Assembly (NCBI GenBank): GCA_018713665.1
Contig: DVOI01000035.1
Span: 1-29,900 of the forward strand
Reading direction: 5' to 3'
DNA: 29,900 bases
Origin: Ornithoclostridium faecigallinarum
GTDB lineage: Bacteria > Bacillota > Clostridia > Christensenellales > UBA3700
Part shown: piece after piece, positions 1 to 7,437 of the stretch
Numbering within the stretch: the first letter of the stretch is position 1
Layout: each line of letters begins with the position of its first letter
The notes under the pieces: generated by a model
Database searches by the model: none
The model's input: the letters and a program-made list of their open reading frames with translations, nothing else
Told to the model about the DNA's origin: nothing
Made by a program: the position numbers and the translations under genes

Positions 1-16
1 CGGAGAGTGGCGTAGA

Positions 17-100
17 TTTGCGCCGTACGGGTTGCGAGGCGGCGACCCAGTGTACTAAAACGTACACGGTCAGCCGCCGAGACGTTCCGTACGGCGCAAA
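17..100. repeat. Large nested inverted repeat (imperfect 84-bp palindrome)
   Basis: Outer 14-bp arms are perfect inverted copies: TTTGCGCCGTACGG at 17-30 and its complement at 87-100. Inside are further nested matches: GGCGGC (38-43) with GCCGCC (73-78), GACC (44-47) with GGTC (68-71), and GTGTAC (50-55) with GTACAC (62-67) around a 6-base loop. It lies just past the stop codon of the downstream ABC gene on the minus strand. Neither strand shows a T-run after it, so it is not a standard intrinsic terminator. It could be a small non-autonomous element, a structured RNA or a protein-binding site. Confidence 0.75.
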
Positions 101-119
101 GGTATGCCGCTATACGCGG

Positions 120-2240
120 TCAATCTTCGAACTGCGAATTGTACAAAGAGGCATAGAACCCGTTCCGCGCCAGCAGCTCTTCGTGGCTGCCCTGCTCGAC
201 CACGTCGCCGTCGCGCAGCACGAGGATGCGGTCGGCGTTTTTGATCGTCGAAAGACGGTGGGCGATGATGAAGCTGGTCCTGCCCTGCATGAGCGCGTCC
301 ATCGCCTTTTGTATGAGCACTTCGGTGCGGGTGTCGACGGACGACGTCGCCTCGTCAAGGATGAGCACTTTGGGGTCGGCGAGCACGGCGCGCGCGATCG
401 TCAGCAGCTGCTTTTGCCCCTGCGAGATGTTGTCCGCGTCCGAGTTGATGACGAAGTCGTAGCCGTCCGGCAGCGTGCGTATGAAGTGGTCGGCGCAGGC
501 GATCTTTGCCGCGCGTTCGACCTCCTCGTCGGTCGCATCAAGTTTGCCGTAGCGGATGTTGTCGCGGATCGTGCCGCTGAACAGCCATGTGTCTTGAAGC
601 ACCATGCCGATGTGCTCGCGCAGCGCCTCGCGCGTGTATTCGGTGATGTCCGCGCCGTCGAGCGAGATGCTTCCGCCACCGAGCTCGTAAAAACGCATCA
701 GCAATTTGACAATGGTCGTCTTGCCCGCGCCTGTCGGTCCGACGATCGCGACCCTCTGCCCCGGCTTGACGTCGCAGCTGAAGTCGTGGATGATGATCTT
801 TTCGGGATCGTAGCCGAAACTGACGTGCTCGAACGAAACTTCGCCCTTGACGTCCGCGGGCGCGAGAGAGCCCGTCTCCTCCTCTTCCGGCTGTTCGAGG
901 AAGCCGAAGATGCGCTCCGCCGCCGCGACCGTCGACTGGAAGGTGTTGGCGATGCTCGACATTTGGTTGATCGGCTGGTTGAATTGGCGGAAATATTGAA
1001 TGAACGACTGAATGTTGCCCACCGTCAAACCGCCGAATCCATTGATGACCATCACGCCGCCGAGCACACAGCAGATCACATAGTTGAGGTTGCCGACAAA
1101 GCCCATGAGCGGCATCATCATGCCCGAGAAGAATTGCGAGTTGCGCGCCGAGATGTACAGCTTGTCGTTGAACGCCTTGAACTCCTCGAGCGTGCGCTCC
1201 TCGCCGTTGAACAGACTGACGACGTTGTGCCCGGCGAACGTCTCTTCGATGTGACCGTTGACGTGCCCGAGGTACTCCTGCTGCATCAGGTAGAACTTTT
1301 GCGACCGCTTGACGATGAGCATGACTATCACCAGCGAGACCGGCACCATCACGAGCGCGACAAGGGTCAGCACCCAGCTGATCTTGAACATCATCACCAA
1401 TACGCCGACGATTGTCGTCACCGCGGTGACCGACTGCGAAAGGCTTTGGTTGAGCGCGGTCGAGATCGCGTCCACGTCGTTGGTGATGAAGCTCATCACC
1501 TCTCCGTTGGTCGTCGTGTCAAAGAACTTGAGCGGCAGCTTGTCTATCTTGCGATTGATGTCGTCGCGGAAGCGGTAAGACACGCGTTGAGCGACACCGG
1601 CAAGCAAAAATCCCTGAATGTAGCCGACGATCGCCGACGTCGCGACAAGGATGATGATCTTGACCAAGATGTCGATGATCTTGCCCGAATCTATGCCGGG
1701 CGCCGCGTCCGTCAGCGACGTGCCCAGCACCCTGTCGCGATAGCTCTCCGCGACCGAAAACCTGTCCTGCATCCCCAAAGCCGTGAAGAACTCGCCGACC
1801 GTCGTCGCGTCCTTCGCCGCGTACAATTGAGCGACGGTGACGCCGAGCATGCTCTCGTCGACATCGTCTGCCGGAACTATCCCGAAATCGATGAGGTCGG
1901 CGACCGTCATATTCTCCGCCCCCGTCGGGATATCATCGGGCATCTTGTCCAACGTCTCTTGAAAACCTATCGCCGCGTTGTAGTAGGTCTTTTGCATCGC
2001 GCCGCCGAGCAGCTCGTCCGTCGCCGTGCCAAGGATGTCGGGCACGGTCAACGTCAAGATGACGCTTGCAATCGCCAATACGAACGCGATCACGATTGTC
2101 ACGACGTCGCGGCGCATATAGCGGAACGTCTTGGCGAGCGTCCCTTTGAAATCCTTTGCCTTTTCGCCGGGCATCATGCCGTGCGGTCCGCCCCCGGGTC
2201 CGCCCATGCGATGGCGGCGTACATTCATCTTCGCGCTCAT
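120..2240 (-). CDS. ABC exporter half-transporter, catalytic subunit (TMD-NBD)
   Basis: Membrane exporter half that should pair with the product of the gene just upstream. The start is ATG at 2240, which overlaps the upstream stop as ATGA and has GGAGGAG eight bases before it. This gives 706 aa. The transmembrane domain spans about residues 40-440 and the ATPase about 465-700: Walker A GPTGAGKT 501-508, signature NISQGQ 604-609, Walker B VLILDE with catalytic E630, switch H661. The signature reads SQGQ rather than SGGQ, as in the catalytic partner of heterodimeric exporters such as TM287/288. A segment of roughly 110 residues (about 72-185) separates the first two membrane helices, where most family members have a short loop. 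The N-terminus is Gly/Met/His-rich. The substrate is unknown; multidrug or lipid export is the usual guess. Confidence 0.93.
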   Translation of the reverse strand: MSAKMNVRRHRMGGPGGGPHGMMPGEKAKDFKGTLAKTFRYMRRDVVTIVIAFVLAIASVILTLTVPDILGTATDELLGGAMQKTYYNAAIGFQETLDKMPDDIPTGAENMTVADLIDFGIVPADDVDESMLGVTVAQLYAAKDATTVGEFFTALGMQDRFSVAESYRDRVLGTSLTDAAPGIDSGKIIDILVKIIILVATSAIVGYIQGFLLAGVAQRVSYRFRDDINRKIDKLPLKFFDTTTNGEVMSFITNDVDAISTALNQSLSQSVTAVTTIVGVLVMMFKISWVLTLVALVMVPVSLVIVMLIVKRSQKFYLMQQEYLGHVNGHIEETFAGHNVVSLFNGEERTLEEFKAFNDKLYISARNSQFFSGMMMPLMGFVGNLNYVICCVLGGVMVINGFGGLTVGNIQSFIQYFRQFNQPINQMSSIANTFQSTVAAAERIFGFLEQPEEEETGSLAPADVKGEVSFEHVSFGYDPEKIIIHDFSCDVKPGQRVAIVGPTGAGKTTIVKLLMRFYELGGGSISLDGADITEYTREALREHIGMVLQDTWLFSGTIRDNIRYGKLDATDEEVERAAKIACADHFIRTLPDGYDFVINSDADNISQGQKQLLTIARAVLADPKVLILDEATSSVDTRTEVLIQKAMDALMQGRTSFIIAHRLSTIKNADRILVLRDGDVVEQGSHEELLARNGFYASLYNSQFED

Positions 2241-3970
2241 AAGCCCAGCTCCTCCTCGGACAATTGCGACTTGGCAATGTCCAGATAGACCGGGCAAGAC
2301 GCGAGCAGCTGCTCGTGCGTGCCCTGCCCGACGATCTCGCCGTCGTCGAGGACGATGATGTTGTCCGCGTTCTTGATTGTGCCAACGCGCTGAGCGACGA
2401 TGACGATTGTCGCGCCGGACAGCTTGTCTTTGAGCGCCTGACGAAGCGCCGCGTCCGTCTTGAAGTCGAGCGCGCTGAAGCTGTCGTCAAAGACGTAGAT
2501 CGGGCACTCCTTGGCGAGGGCGCGAGCGATTGCGATACGCTGTTTTTGACCGCCCGAGACGTTGTCGCCGCCCTGCGCAATCTCGCTCTTGTAGCCGTCC
2601 TCTTTGGACGCGACGAACTCTGTTGCCTGCGCAATCTCCGCCGCGCGCTCCATCCTCTCGTCGGGCATATCCTCGTCCGAATACTTGATGTTGGACTCTA
2701 TCGTGCCCGAGAAGAGAATGTTCTTTTGCGGCACAAAACCGACACCGGCACGTAATTTTTTGAGATCGAAGTCCCTGACGTCGACGCCGCCGATTGTCAC
2801 TTTGCCCTCGGTCGCGTCCGCCATACGCGGTATCAAATTGACGATGGTCGACTTGCCCGACCCCGTCGAGCCGATGATCGCGGTCGTCTCGCCCTTCTTT
2901 GCGGTGAACGAGATGTGGCGCACTGCCTCTGCGTCGCCGCCGTAACTGTACGCGACGTCGTCGAACACGATGTCGCCGTCCACATTCGCGTCGGTGGGGT
3001 GCTCCGGCGTGACGACAGACGCCGGCGTGTCGAGCACGTCCGCGACGCGCTCCGCCGACACAGCCGCCCTCGGCATCAATACGAACGCCATCGACAGCAT
3101 CATAAAGGACATGATGATCTGCATCGCGTATTGAATGAACGCGATCATGTTGCCGACCTCGGAGATGTCCTTCGCGCTGACCGCCGCGATCCATACGACC
3201 GCAATGCTGACGCCGAACATCACCATCGTGATCGCCGGGTTGAGGATCGCCATCACCCTGTACGCAAACAGCGAAGTCTTGGTCAGGTCCTTGTTCGCCT
3301 CTTCAAAGCGCTTTTCTTCATGCGCTTGGGTGTTGAACGCGCGGATGACCATAAGTCCCGCAAGTTCGTCCTGCGCGACTTGGTTGACGCGGTCGATCTT
3401 GGTCTGCATTTGCTTGAACTTGGGCAGCACCGTCGCAATCATCGTGATGATTGCGACCAAAAGCACCGCGACAGCGACAGCGACGACGATGACCAGCCCC
3501 GACATACCGCTGCTGAACCGCACCGCCTTGATGATGCCGCCGATGCCCATGACGGGCGCGAACATCACGAGGCGCAAAAACATGATGGAAAAGATCTGGA
3601 TCTGCGTGATGTCGTTGGTGCCGCGCGTGATCAACGAAGATTGCGAAAACTTGTCGAATTCCGCGCTCGAAAAACTGCCCACCTTGGCGAACACGTCATA
3701 GCGCAGATCCCGCGCGAGCGCCGCACCCACCGTGGACGAAAAATAGCCGACCAAGATCGCCGAGACCGCGCATCCCAGCGCGACCGCCAGCATCTTGATG
3801 CCGATCGACCAAATTTGATCCATGTCCCCCACCGCTATGCCCGACGTGATGATGTCGGACATATAGGTCGGCAGCTGAAGTTCGCACAACGCCTGACAGA
3901 CGAGGAACGCGGTCGACAGCAGGATCATCAGCCAATATTTTGTGTAGTATTTGACAATAGTCTTTTTCAT
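2237..3970 (-). CDS. ABC exporter half-transporter, degenerate-site subunit (TMD-NBD)
   Basis: First gene of the two-gene exporter operon, 577 aa. Six membrane helices occupy about residues 12-300 and the ATPase about 330-570: Walker A GSTGSGKS 367-374, Q-loop Q415, signature VSGGQ 471-475. The Walker B motif ends D495-D496, so the catalytic glutamate is an aspartate. The switch residue is Q527 instead of histidine (VAQR). The same pair of substitutions marks the degenerate nucleotide site of heterodimeric exporters (TM287, LmrC type). With the intact partner overlapping it by four bases, a heterodimer with one hydrolysing site is expected. The ATG at 3970 follows GGAGG by eight bases. Drug export is the usual assignment, but the cargo is not visible from sequence. 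Confidence 0.93.
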   Translation of the reverse strand: MKKTIVKYYTKYWLMILLSTAFLVCQALCELQLPTYMSDIITSGIAVGDMDQIWSIGIKMLAVALGCAVSAILVGYFSSTVGAALARDLRYDVFAKVGSFSSAEFDKFSQSSLITRGTNDITQIQIFSIMFLRLVMFAPVMGIGGIIKAVRFSSGMSGLVIVVAVAVAVLLVAIITMIATVLPKFKQMQTKIDRVNQVAQDELAGLMVIRAFNTQAHEEKRFEEANKDLTKTSLFAYRVMAILNPAITMVMFGVSIAVVWIAAVSAKDISEVGNMIAFIQYAMQIIMSFMMLSMAFVLMPRAAVSAERVADVLDTPASVVTPEHPTDANVDGDIVFDDVAYSYGGDAEAVRHISFTAKKGETTAIIGSTGSGKSTIVNLIPRMADATEGKVTIGGVDVRDFDLKKLRAGVGFVPQKNILFSGTIESNIKYSDEDMPDERMERAAEIAQATEFVASKEDGYKSEIAQGGDNVSGGQKQRIAIARALAKECPIYVFDDSFSALDFKTDAALRQALKDKLSGATIVIVAQRVGTIKNADNIIVLDDGEIVGQGTHEQLLASCPVYLDIAKSQLSEEELGL

Positions 3971-4032
3971 CGACTATGCCTCCGAAAAATTGTTATCCGC
4001 TTTCGCGCAGCGCGCGCATTATTATATGTTAC

Positions 4033-4061
4033 AAGGTATCACAAATTTATACTCTTGTCAA
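4033..4061 (-). promoter_or_regulatory. Sigma-A promoter of the ABC exporter operon
   Basis: On the minus strand TTGACA (4061-4056) is followed after 17 bases by TACCTT (4038-4033), which keeps the key TA...T positions. It lies about 65 bases upstream of the ATG at 3970. The remainder of the MATE-ABC gap (3971-4156) shows a second, unpaired TATAAT-like stretch near 4089 but nothing else clear. Confidence 0.7.
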
Positions 4062-4156
4062 CGGCGCACGCCGCGACTGTGCGAATTATACTATGCCAAA
4101 CTTAAAAGCTTATTAAAATGTTAGGCAACCGAACAAGTTTTGCCAAAGAAAGACGG

Positions 4157-5533
4157 CTATACGCCGCGGAGCGGCTTCCTGCCCGAAACCAGATATCCTA
4201 TCAACGCGGCGGCAAGCCCGACGATCCAGCCGATCGCGTACGCCCAGCATACGCCGGTGAAGCCCAGCGACGGCGCGAGTATGTACGAAAACGCGACGCG
4301 GAAGACGAGGTCGCCGCCCGTTGCGAGCATGAACAGAAGCATCTTGCCTTCGCCGCGGTGAAGTCCGTTGAAGACGAGCTCGACGCCGACGAGGAGGTAG
4401 AACGGCGAAGTGATCGTGAGGAAGAGCTTGCCTGCGTCGACCATTTCGTCAAATCCGGCGTCCTGCGAACCGGCGAACAAACCTATCAAAAACCGAGAAC
4501 AGGTCAAGGAAACTATCAAGAACGCCGCCGAAACGGACAGCGCGAGCACGTTGCCCCACTTCAATCCGCTCTTGACGCGGTCGCGCGCGGCGACGGCGAG
4601 GTTTTGGGCGGTGTAGGCGCTCATCGCGTTGCCGAGCATGTTGTTGCACGAAATGCACATCGTGTTGACCTTGACCGCGGCGGTGTAGCCTGCGATCACC
4701 GACGGCGAAAAGCCGTTGACCACCGCCTGAACGAACAGAAGCCCTACGGGCACGAACAGTTGTTGAAGCATGCTGGGCACGGCGATGTGCAAGATGGAGC
4801 GCAATTGCGACAGCGAGAACGGCTTGACCCTGCCCTGCCGCTCCGACTCGCTCTCCTCGGCGCGGACGAGGCGGCGCAGCTTGACGAACATCCACCAAAG
4901 CGACGCGGCGCACGCCGTGCCCTGCGCGATGAATGTCGCCCAAGCAAGTCCGCTCACGCCCCAACAAATCCCGCATTGCTCGACGGTGAACACGAGGTCG
5001 AGCACGACGTTGACCACAGACGAACAGATCAGCAAGATGAGCGGCGTGCGGCTGTCGCCCATCGCGTTGAACGCGGCGGTCGCGGCGTTGTAGAGCATCA
5101 CGAACGGCACGCCGTAGGTGTAGATCGCAAGATAGTCGCTGCTGTCGGCGAAGATGACCTCGTCCGTCTTGAGCAATTTGAGCACGGGGTCGCACACGAG
5201 CACGCCCACCACCGTCAAGACAACGCTCGCCGCGAACATGGACAGCAACGTCGTCCCGACTGCGGTGCTCATGTCGCGATAGCGCCGCGACCCCATCAGG
5301 TTGGCGATGACGACCGCCGCGCCCTGCGACGCACCGATCGCTATGCCCGTGTAGATCAGCGTCACCGGATAGGACACCGACGTCGCGGACAGCGCGTTGA
5401 CGCCGAGCACGTTGCCGGCAATGATGCTGTCGGCGAGATTGTAGAGTTGTTGGAAGATGTTGGCGAGGATCATCGGGATCGCGAACTTGATCAACACCGA
5501 TGACGGCTTGCCCATCGTCAGATCTTTTGCCAT
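4157..5533 (-). CDS. MATE family multidrug/toxin efflux transporter
   Basis: Twelve-helix inner-membrane antiporter of the MATE (NorM/MepA/DinF) superfamily, 458 aa, close to the family length. Typical features are the N-terminal 'PMILANIFQQLYNLADSIIAG' region, with the family's first-helix layout, and an internal repeat of it in the second half ('VPSMLQQLFVPVGLLFVQAVVNG'). The ATG at 5533 was chosen because GGAAGGAG lies seven bases upstream; the longer reading from 5575 would place its start at the promoter -10 box. It has its own promoter (5561-5589) and is followed by the ABC operon in the same direction. No adjacent regulator gene is present, but its promoter carries an inverted repeat. 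The substrate and coupling ion (Na+ or H+) cannot be read from sequence. Confidence 0.93.
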   Translation of the reverse strand: MAKDLTMGKPSSVLIKFAIPMILANIFQQLYNLADSIIAGNVLGVNALSATSVSYPVTLIYTGIAIGASQGAAVVIANLMGSRRYRDMSTAVGTTLLSMFAASVVLTVVGVLVCDPVLKLLKTDEVIFADSSDYLAIYTYGVPFVMLYNAATAAFNAMGDSRTPLILLICSSVVNVVLDLVFTVEQCGICWGVSGLAWATFIAQGTACAASLWWMFVKLRRLVRAEESESERQGRVKPFSLSQLRSILHIAVPSMLQQLFVPVGLLFVQAVVNGFSPSVIAGYTAAVKVNTMCISCNNMLGNAMSAYTAQNLAVAARDRVKSGLKWGNVLALSVSAAFLIVSLTCSRFLIGLFAGSQDAGFDEMVDAGKLFLTITSPFYLLVGVELVFNGLHRGEGKMLLFMLATGGDLVFRVAFSYILAPSLGFTGVCWAYAIGWIVGLAAALIGYLVSGRKPLRGV

Positions 5534-5560
5534 GCGGCGGCTCCTTCCCTTACCGCTAAA

Positions 5561-5589
5561 AAGATAGCACCGCAAAGCGCGATTGTCAA
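5561..5589 (-). promoter_or_regulatory. Sigma-A promoter of the MATE gene
   Basis: TTGACA (5589-5584), 17-base spacer, TATCTT (5566-5561) on the minus strand, about 28 bases upstream of the chosen start. An 8-bp inverted repeat CCGCAAAG / CTTTGCGG (5570-5577 and 5591-5598) brackets the -35 box and could be an operator. Confidence 0.85.
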
Positions 5590-5628
5590 CCTTTGCGGAT
5601 ACGTTTTTTCACAAACCGCGGACGGCGC

Positions 5629-5657
5629 AAAAAAAGACATACGCCGAGGCGTATGTC
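5629..5657 (-). terminator. Intrinsic terminator of rplM-rpsI
   Basis: On the minus strand GACATACGC, loop CTCG and GCGTATGTC form a perfect 9-bp stem, followed by seven T residues (5635-5629). It begins about 20 bases after the rpsI stop codon. Confidence 0.93.
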
Positions 5658-5678
5658 CTTTGACAATGCAACGTCGAA

Positions 5679-6098
5679 TCAACGCTTTCTGAATTGAGGA
5701 GCCTTGCGAGCCTTCTTCAATCCGTACTTCTTGCGCTCCTTGGTGCGCGGATCCCTGGTCAGGAAGCCCGCCGCCTTGAGCGTCGACTTGTAGCTCTCCG
5801 CATCCGCGAGGACGAGCGCCCTTGCGATGCCGTGCCTGATCGCGCCCGCCTGACCGGTGAAACCGCCGCCGCAGACGTTGACGAACACGTCGAACTTGTT
5901 CAGCGAATCGGTGAGTTCGAGCGGCTGACGAACGATCAGCTTGAGGGTGTCAAGCCCGAAATACTCGTCGATCGTGCGCTTGTTGATGGTGATGGCACCG
6001 GTGCCGCCCGGGATGAGTCTGACCCTGGCAATCGCCTTCTTGCGTCTGCCGGTACCCCAATATTGCAACTTCTTCTTGGTTTTCTTTGCAGTAGCCAT
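5679..6098 (-). CDS. rpsI: 30S ribosomal protein S9 (uS9)
   Basis: Small-subunit ribosomal protein whose C-terminal tail reaches the P-site tRNA. It has 139 aa, with an N-terminal Lys-rich extension and then the S9 core: 'YWGTGRRKKAIARVRLIPG', 'GGGFTGQAGAIRHGIARAL' and 'RDPRTKERKKYGLKKARKAPQFRKR'. The universal C-terminal K/R-rich tail ending in QFRKR is intact. AAGGAG is placed eight bases before the ATG. It follows rplM by 15 bases, the universal bacterial pairing, and is the last gene before a strong terminator. Confidence 0.99.
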   Translation of the reverse strand: MATAKKTKKKLQYWGTGRRKKAIARVRLIPGGTGAITINKRTIDEYFGLDTLKLIVRQPLELTDSLNKFDVFVNVCGGGFTGQAGAIRHGIARALVLADAESYKSTLKAAGFLTRDPRTKERKKYGLKKARKAPQFRKR

Positions 6099-6113
6099 AT
6101 CTTGAACTCCTTA

Positions 6114-6542
6114 TCAGAATTTGAGCGGTTCGGGCATCTGTGCCGCGTGGTTGTGCTCGGCGCCCGCGTAGACGCGCAGCTTCTTGAGCATCTGTCTGCC
6201 CAGCGAGTTCTTGGGGAGCATACCCTTGACGGCGAGCATGACCGCCTTCTCGGGTTTGGTCTCCATCAACGTCTTGTACTGGATCTGCTTCAACCCTCCG
6301 ACATAACCGGTGTGGTAGGTGTGATACTTCTTCTCGAGCTTCTTGCCGGTGAGGACGACCTTTGCGCAATTGACGACGATGACGTGATCGCCGGTGTCGA
6401 CATTGGGCGTAAAGGTGGGCTTGTTCTTGCCTCTCAAAACGCTCGCGACATTGCTTGCAAGGCGGCCGAGGGACATATCGGTGGCGTCGACGACGTACCA
6501 CTTTCTCTCGACATCCTGCGGCTTTGCCATATATGTCTTCAT
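6114..6542 (-). CDS. rplM: 50S ribosomal protein L13 (uL13)
   Basis: Early-assembly large-subunit protein that binds 23S rRNA, 142 aa, the normal length. Recognisable family segments are 'KWYVVDATDMSLGRLAS', 'GDHVIVVNCAKVVLTGKKLEKK', 'AVKGMLPKNSLGRQMLKKLRVYAG' and a C-terminal 'HNHAAQMPEPLKF'. GGAGG lies seven bases before the ATG. It is transcribed with rpsI from its own promoter. The roughly 65-nt leader contains a short hairpin at a position where many Firmicutes carry an L13 leader used for autoregulation. Confidence 0.99.
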   Translation of the reverse strand: MKTYMAKPQDVERKWYVVDATDMSLGRLASNVASVLRGKNKPTFTPNVDTGDHVIVVNCAKVVLTGKKLEKKYHTYHTGYVGGLKQIQYKTLMETKPEKAVMLAVKGMLPKNSLGRQMLKKLRVYAGAEHNHAAQMPEPLKF

Positions 6543-6565
6543 ATGAGACCTCCGTGTGATAATTG

Positions 6566-6581
6566 CCTCTTGTTGGAGAGG
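6566..6581 (-). promoter_or_regulatory. Possible L13 leader hairpin in the rplM 5' UTR
   Basis: In the rplM leader, CCTCT and AGAGG form a 5-bp stem with a 6-base loop (minus strand, 6581-6566), about 25 nt before the start codon. Position and leader length fit a ribosomal-protein autoregulatory leader, but the Rfam L13 leader consensus could not be compared here, so identity is uncertain. Confidence 0.35.
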
Positions 6582-6614
6582 GGCTTGTTCTCCTTCATTC
6601 GTGCGTGCCTTAAT

Positions 6615-6643
6615 ATATTATCAATAGTGTGACGTTCTGTCAA
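6615..6643 (-). promoter_or_regulatory. Sigma-A promoter of rplM-rpsI, overlapping the truA stop
   Basis: TTGACA (6643-6638), 17-base spacer, TAATAT (6620-6615) on the minus strand: a near-consensus strong promoter, as expected for ribosomal genes. The truA stop TGA (6642-6640) is read inside the -35 hexamer. Confidence 0.9.
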
Positions 6644-7437
6644 TCGTTTGCGCCCACTTTTTTGCGATTTTCAATGCAAAAACCGTCCGAAAGCGGTGCG
6701 CCGTAATCGACAGACACCAAAGTCAGCCCCTTTCCCTCGAGAGTCTTGCCCGCATTCGCGCGCTTTTTGCCGGCGATGATCCCCTCCATCGCGTCCGCCG
6801 GAAAGCGCCCTCTGCCTATGTCAATCAGCGTCCCCGTCATCGAGCGCACCATGTTGTGCAAAAAGCCGTTGCCGGTGTAGTAAAAATCGAGCTGTCTGCC
6901 CTCCTCGCTCACGTCGATGTGCACGTCGTAGAGGGTGCGGACGGTGTTGTCCATCTTGCTCTCGGACAGCATGAACGCGCGGAAATCGTGCTCGCCGACC
7001 AGCGCGCGGCATGCCGCCTTCATCTTGTCCACGTCGACGTCGTAAAAACAGACGTGGCAATACTTCTCTTTGAGCGGAGCGTGGATCTTGGACAGATAGA
7101 CGCGGTAGACGTACGTCTTGCGTTTGGCGGCAAAGCGCGCGTGAAAACTCTCGTCCACGCGGTAGCACGCCTTGATTGCGATGTCGCGCGGCAGCAGCGG
7201 ATTGACCCGAAAGCCGAAGTCGGACGCGTCTATCTCGACGTCGCAGTCAAAATGCGCGACCTGCGCCATCGCGTGTACGCCGGTGTCCGTTCTGCCGCTG
7301 GCGATCAATGTGATCGGACATTGCAATTTGAGCGAAAGCGCCTCCTCGACCGTCTGCTGTACGGACGGAAAATTGCGCTGGCGCTGAAAACCGTAATAGT
7401 TCGCGCCGTCGTATTCGAGCACGATCGCATATCTCAT
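6640..7437 (-). CDS. truA: tRNA pseudouridine(38-40) synthase TruA
   Basis: Converts uridine to pseudouridine at positions 38-40 of the tRNA anticodon arm. It has 265 aa, typical for bacterial TruA. The catalytic aspartate is D51 in 'ASGRTDTGVHA'. Other family blocks are 'YDGANYYGFQRQ' at the N-terminus, 'RVNPLLPRDIAI', 'SFHARFAAKRKTYVYRVY' and 'FYYTGNGFLHNMVRSMTGTL'. The start is ATG at 7437, which overlaps the ecfT stop as ATGA; translational coupling is likely. It sits between ecfT and rplM as in Bacillus, supporting vertical inheritance. The C-terminal tail after 'VDYG' is about 20 residues longer than the core domain needs. Confidence 0.97.
   Translation of the reverse strand: MRYAIVLEYDGANYYGFQRQRNFPSVQQTVEEALSLKLQCPITLIASGRTDTGVHAMAQVAHFDCDVEIDASDFGFRVNPLLPRDIAIKACYRVDESFHARFAAKRKTYVYRVYLSKIHAPLKEKYCHVCFYDVDVDKMKAACRALVGEHDFRAFMLSESKMDNTVRTLYDVHIDVSEEGRQLDFYYTGNGFLHNMVRSMTGTLIDIGRGRFPADAMEGIIAGKKRANAGKTLEGKGLTLVSVDYGAPLSDGFCIENRKKVGAND

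Noticed and set aside
18..2288. 756-codon plus-strand open frame opposite the ABC gene
   Set aside because: It is antisense to a gene with clear ABC motifs, has an Arg/Asp/His-rich composition typical of a GC-rich reverse frame, and no ribosome-binding site.
3987..4001. Fifteen bases in the ABC leader match one half of the E. coli lac operator (AGCGGATAACAATTT)
   Set aside because: Only half of the operator is present, the other half has no symmetry to it, and no LacI-family gene is in the window; probably chance.
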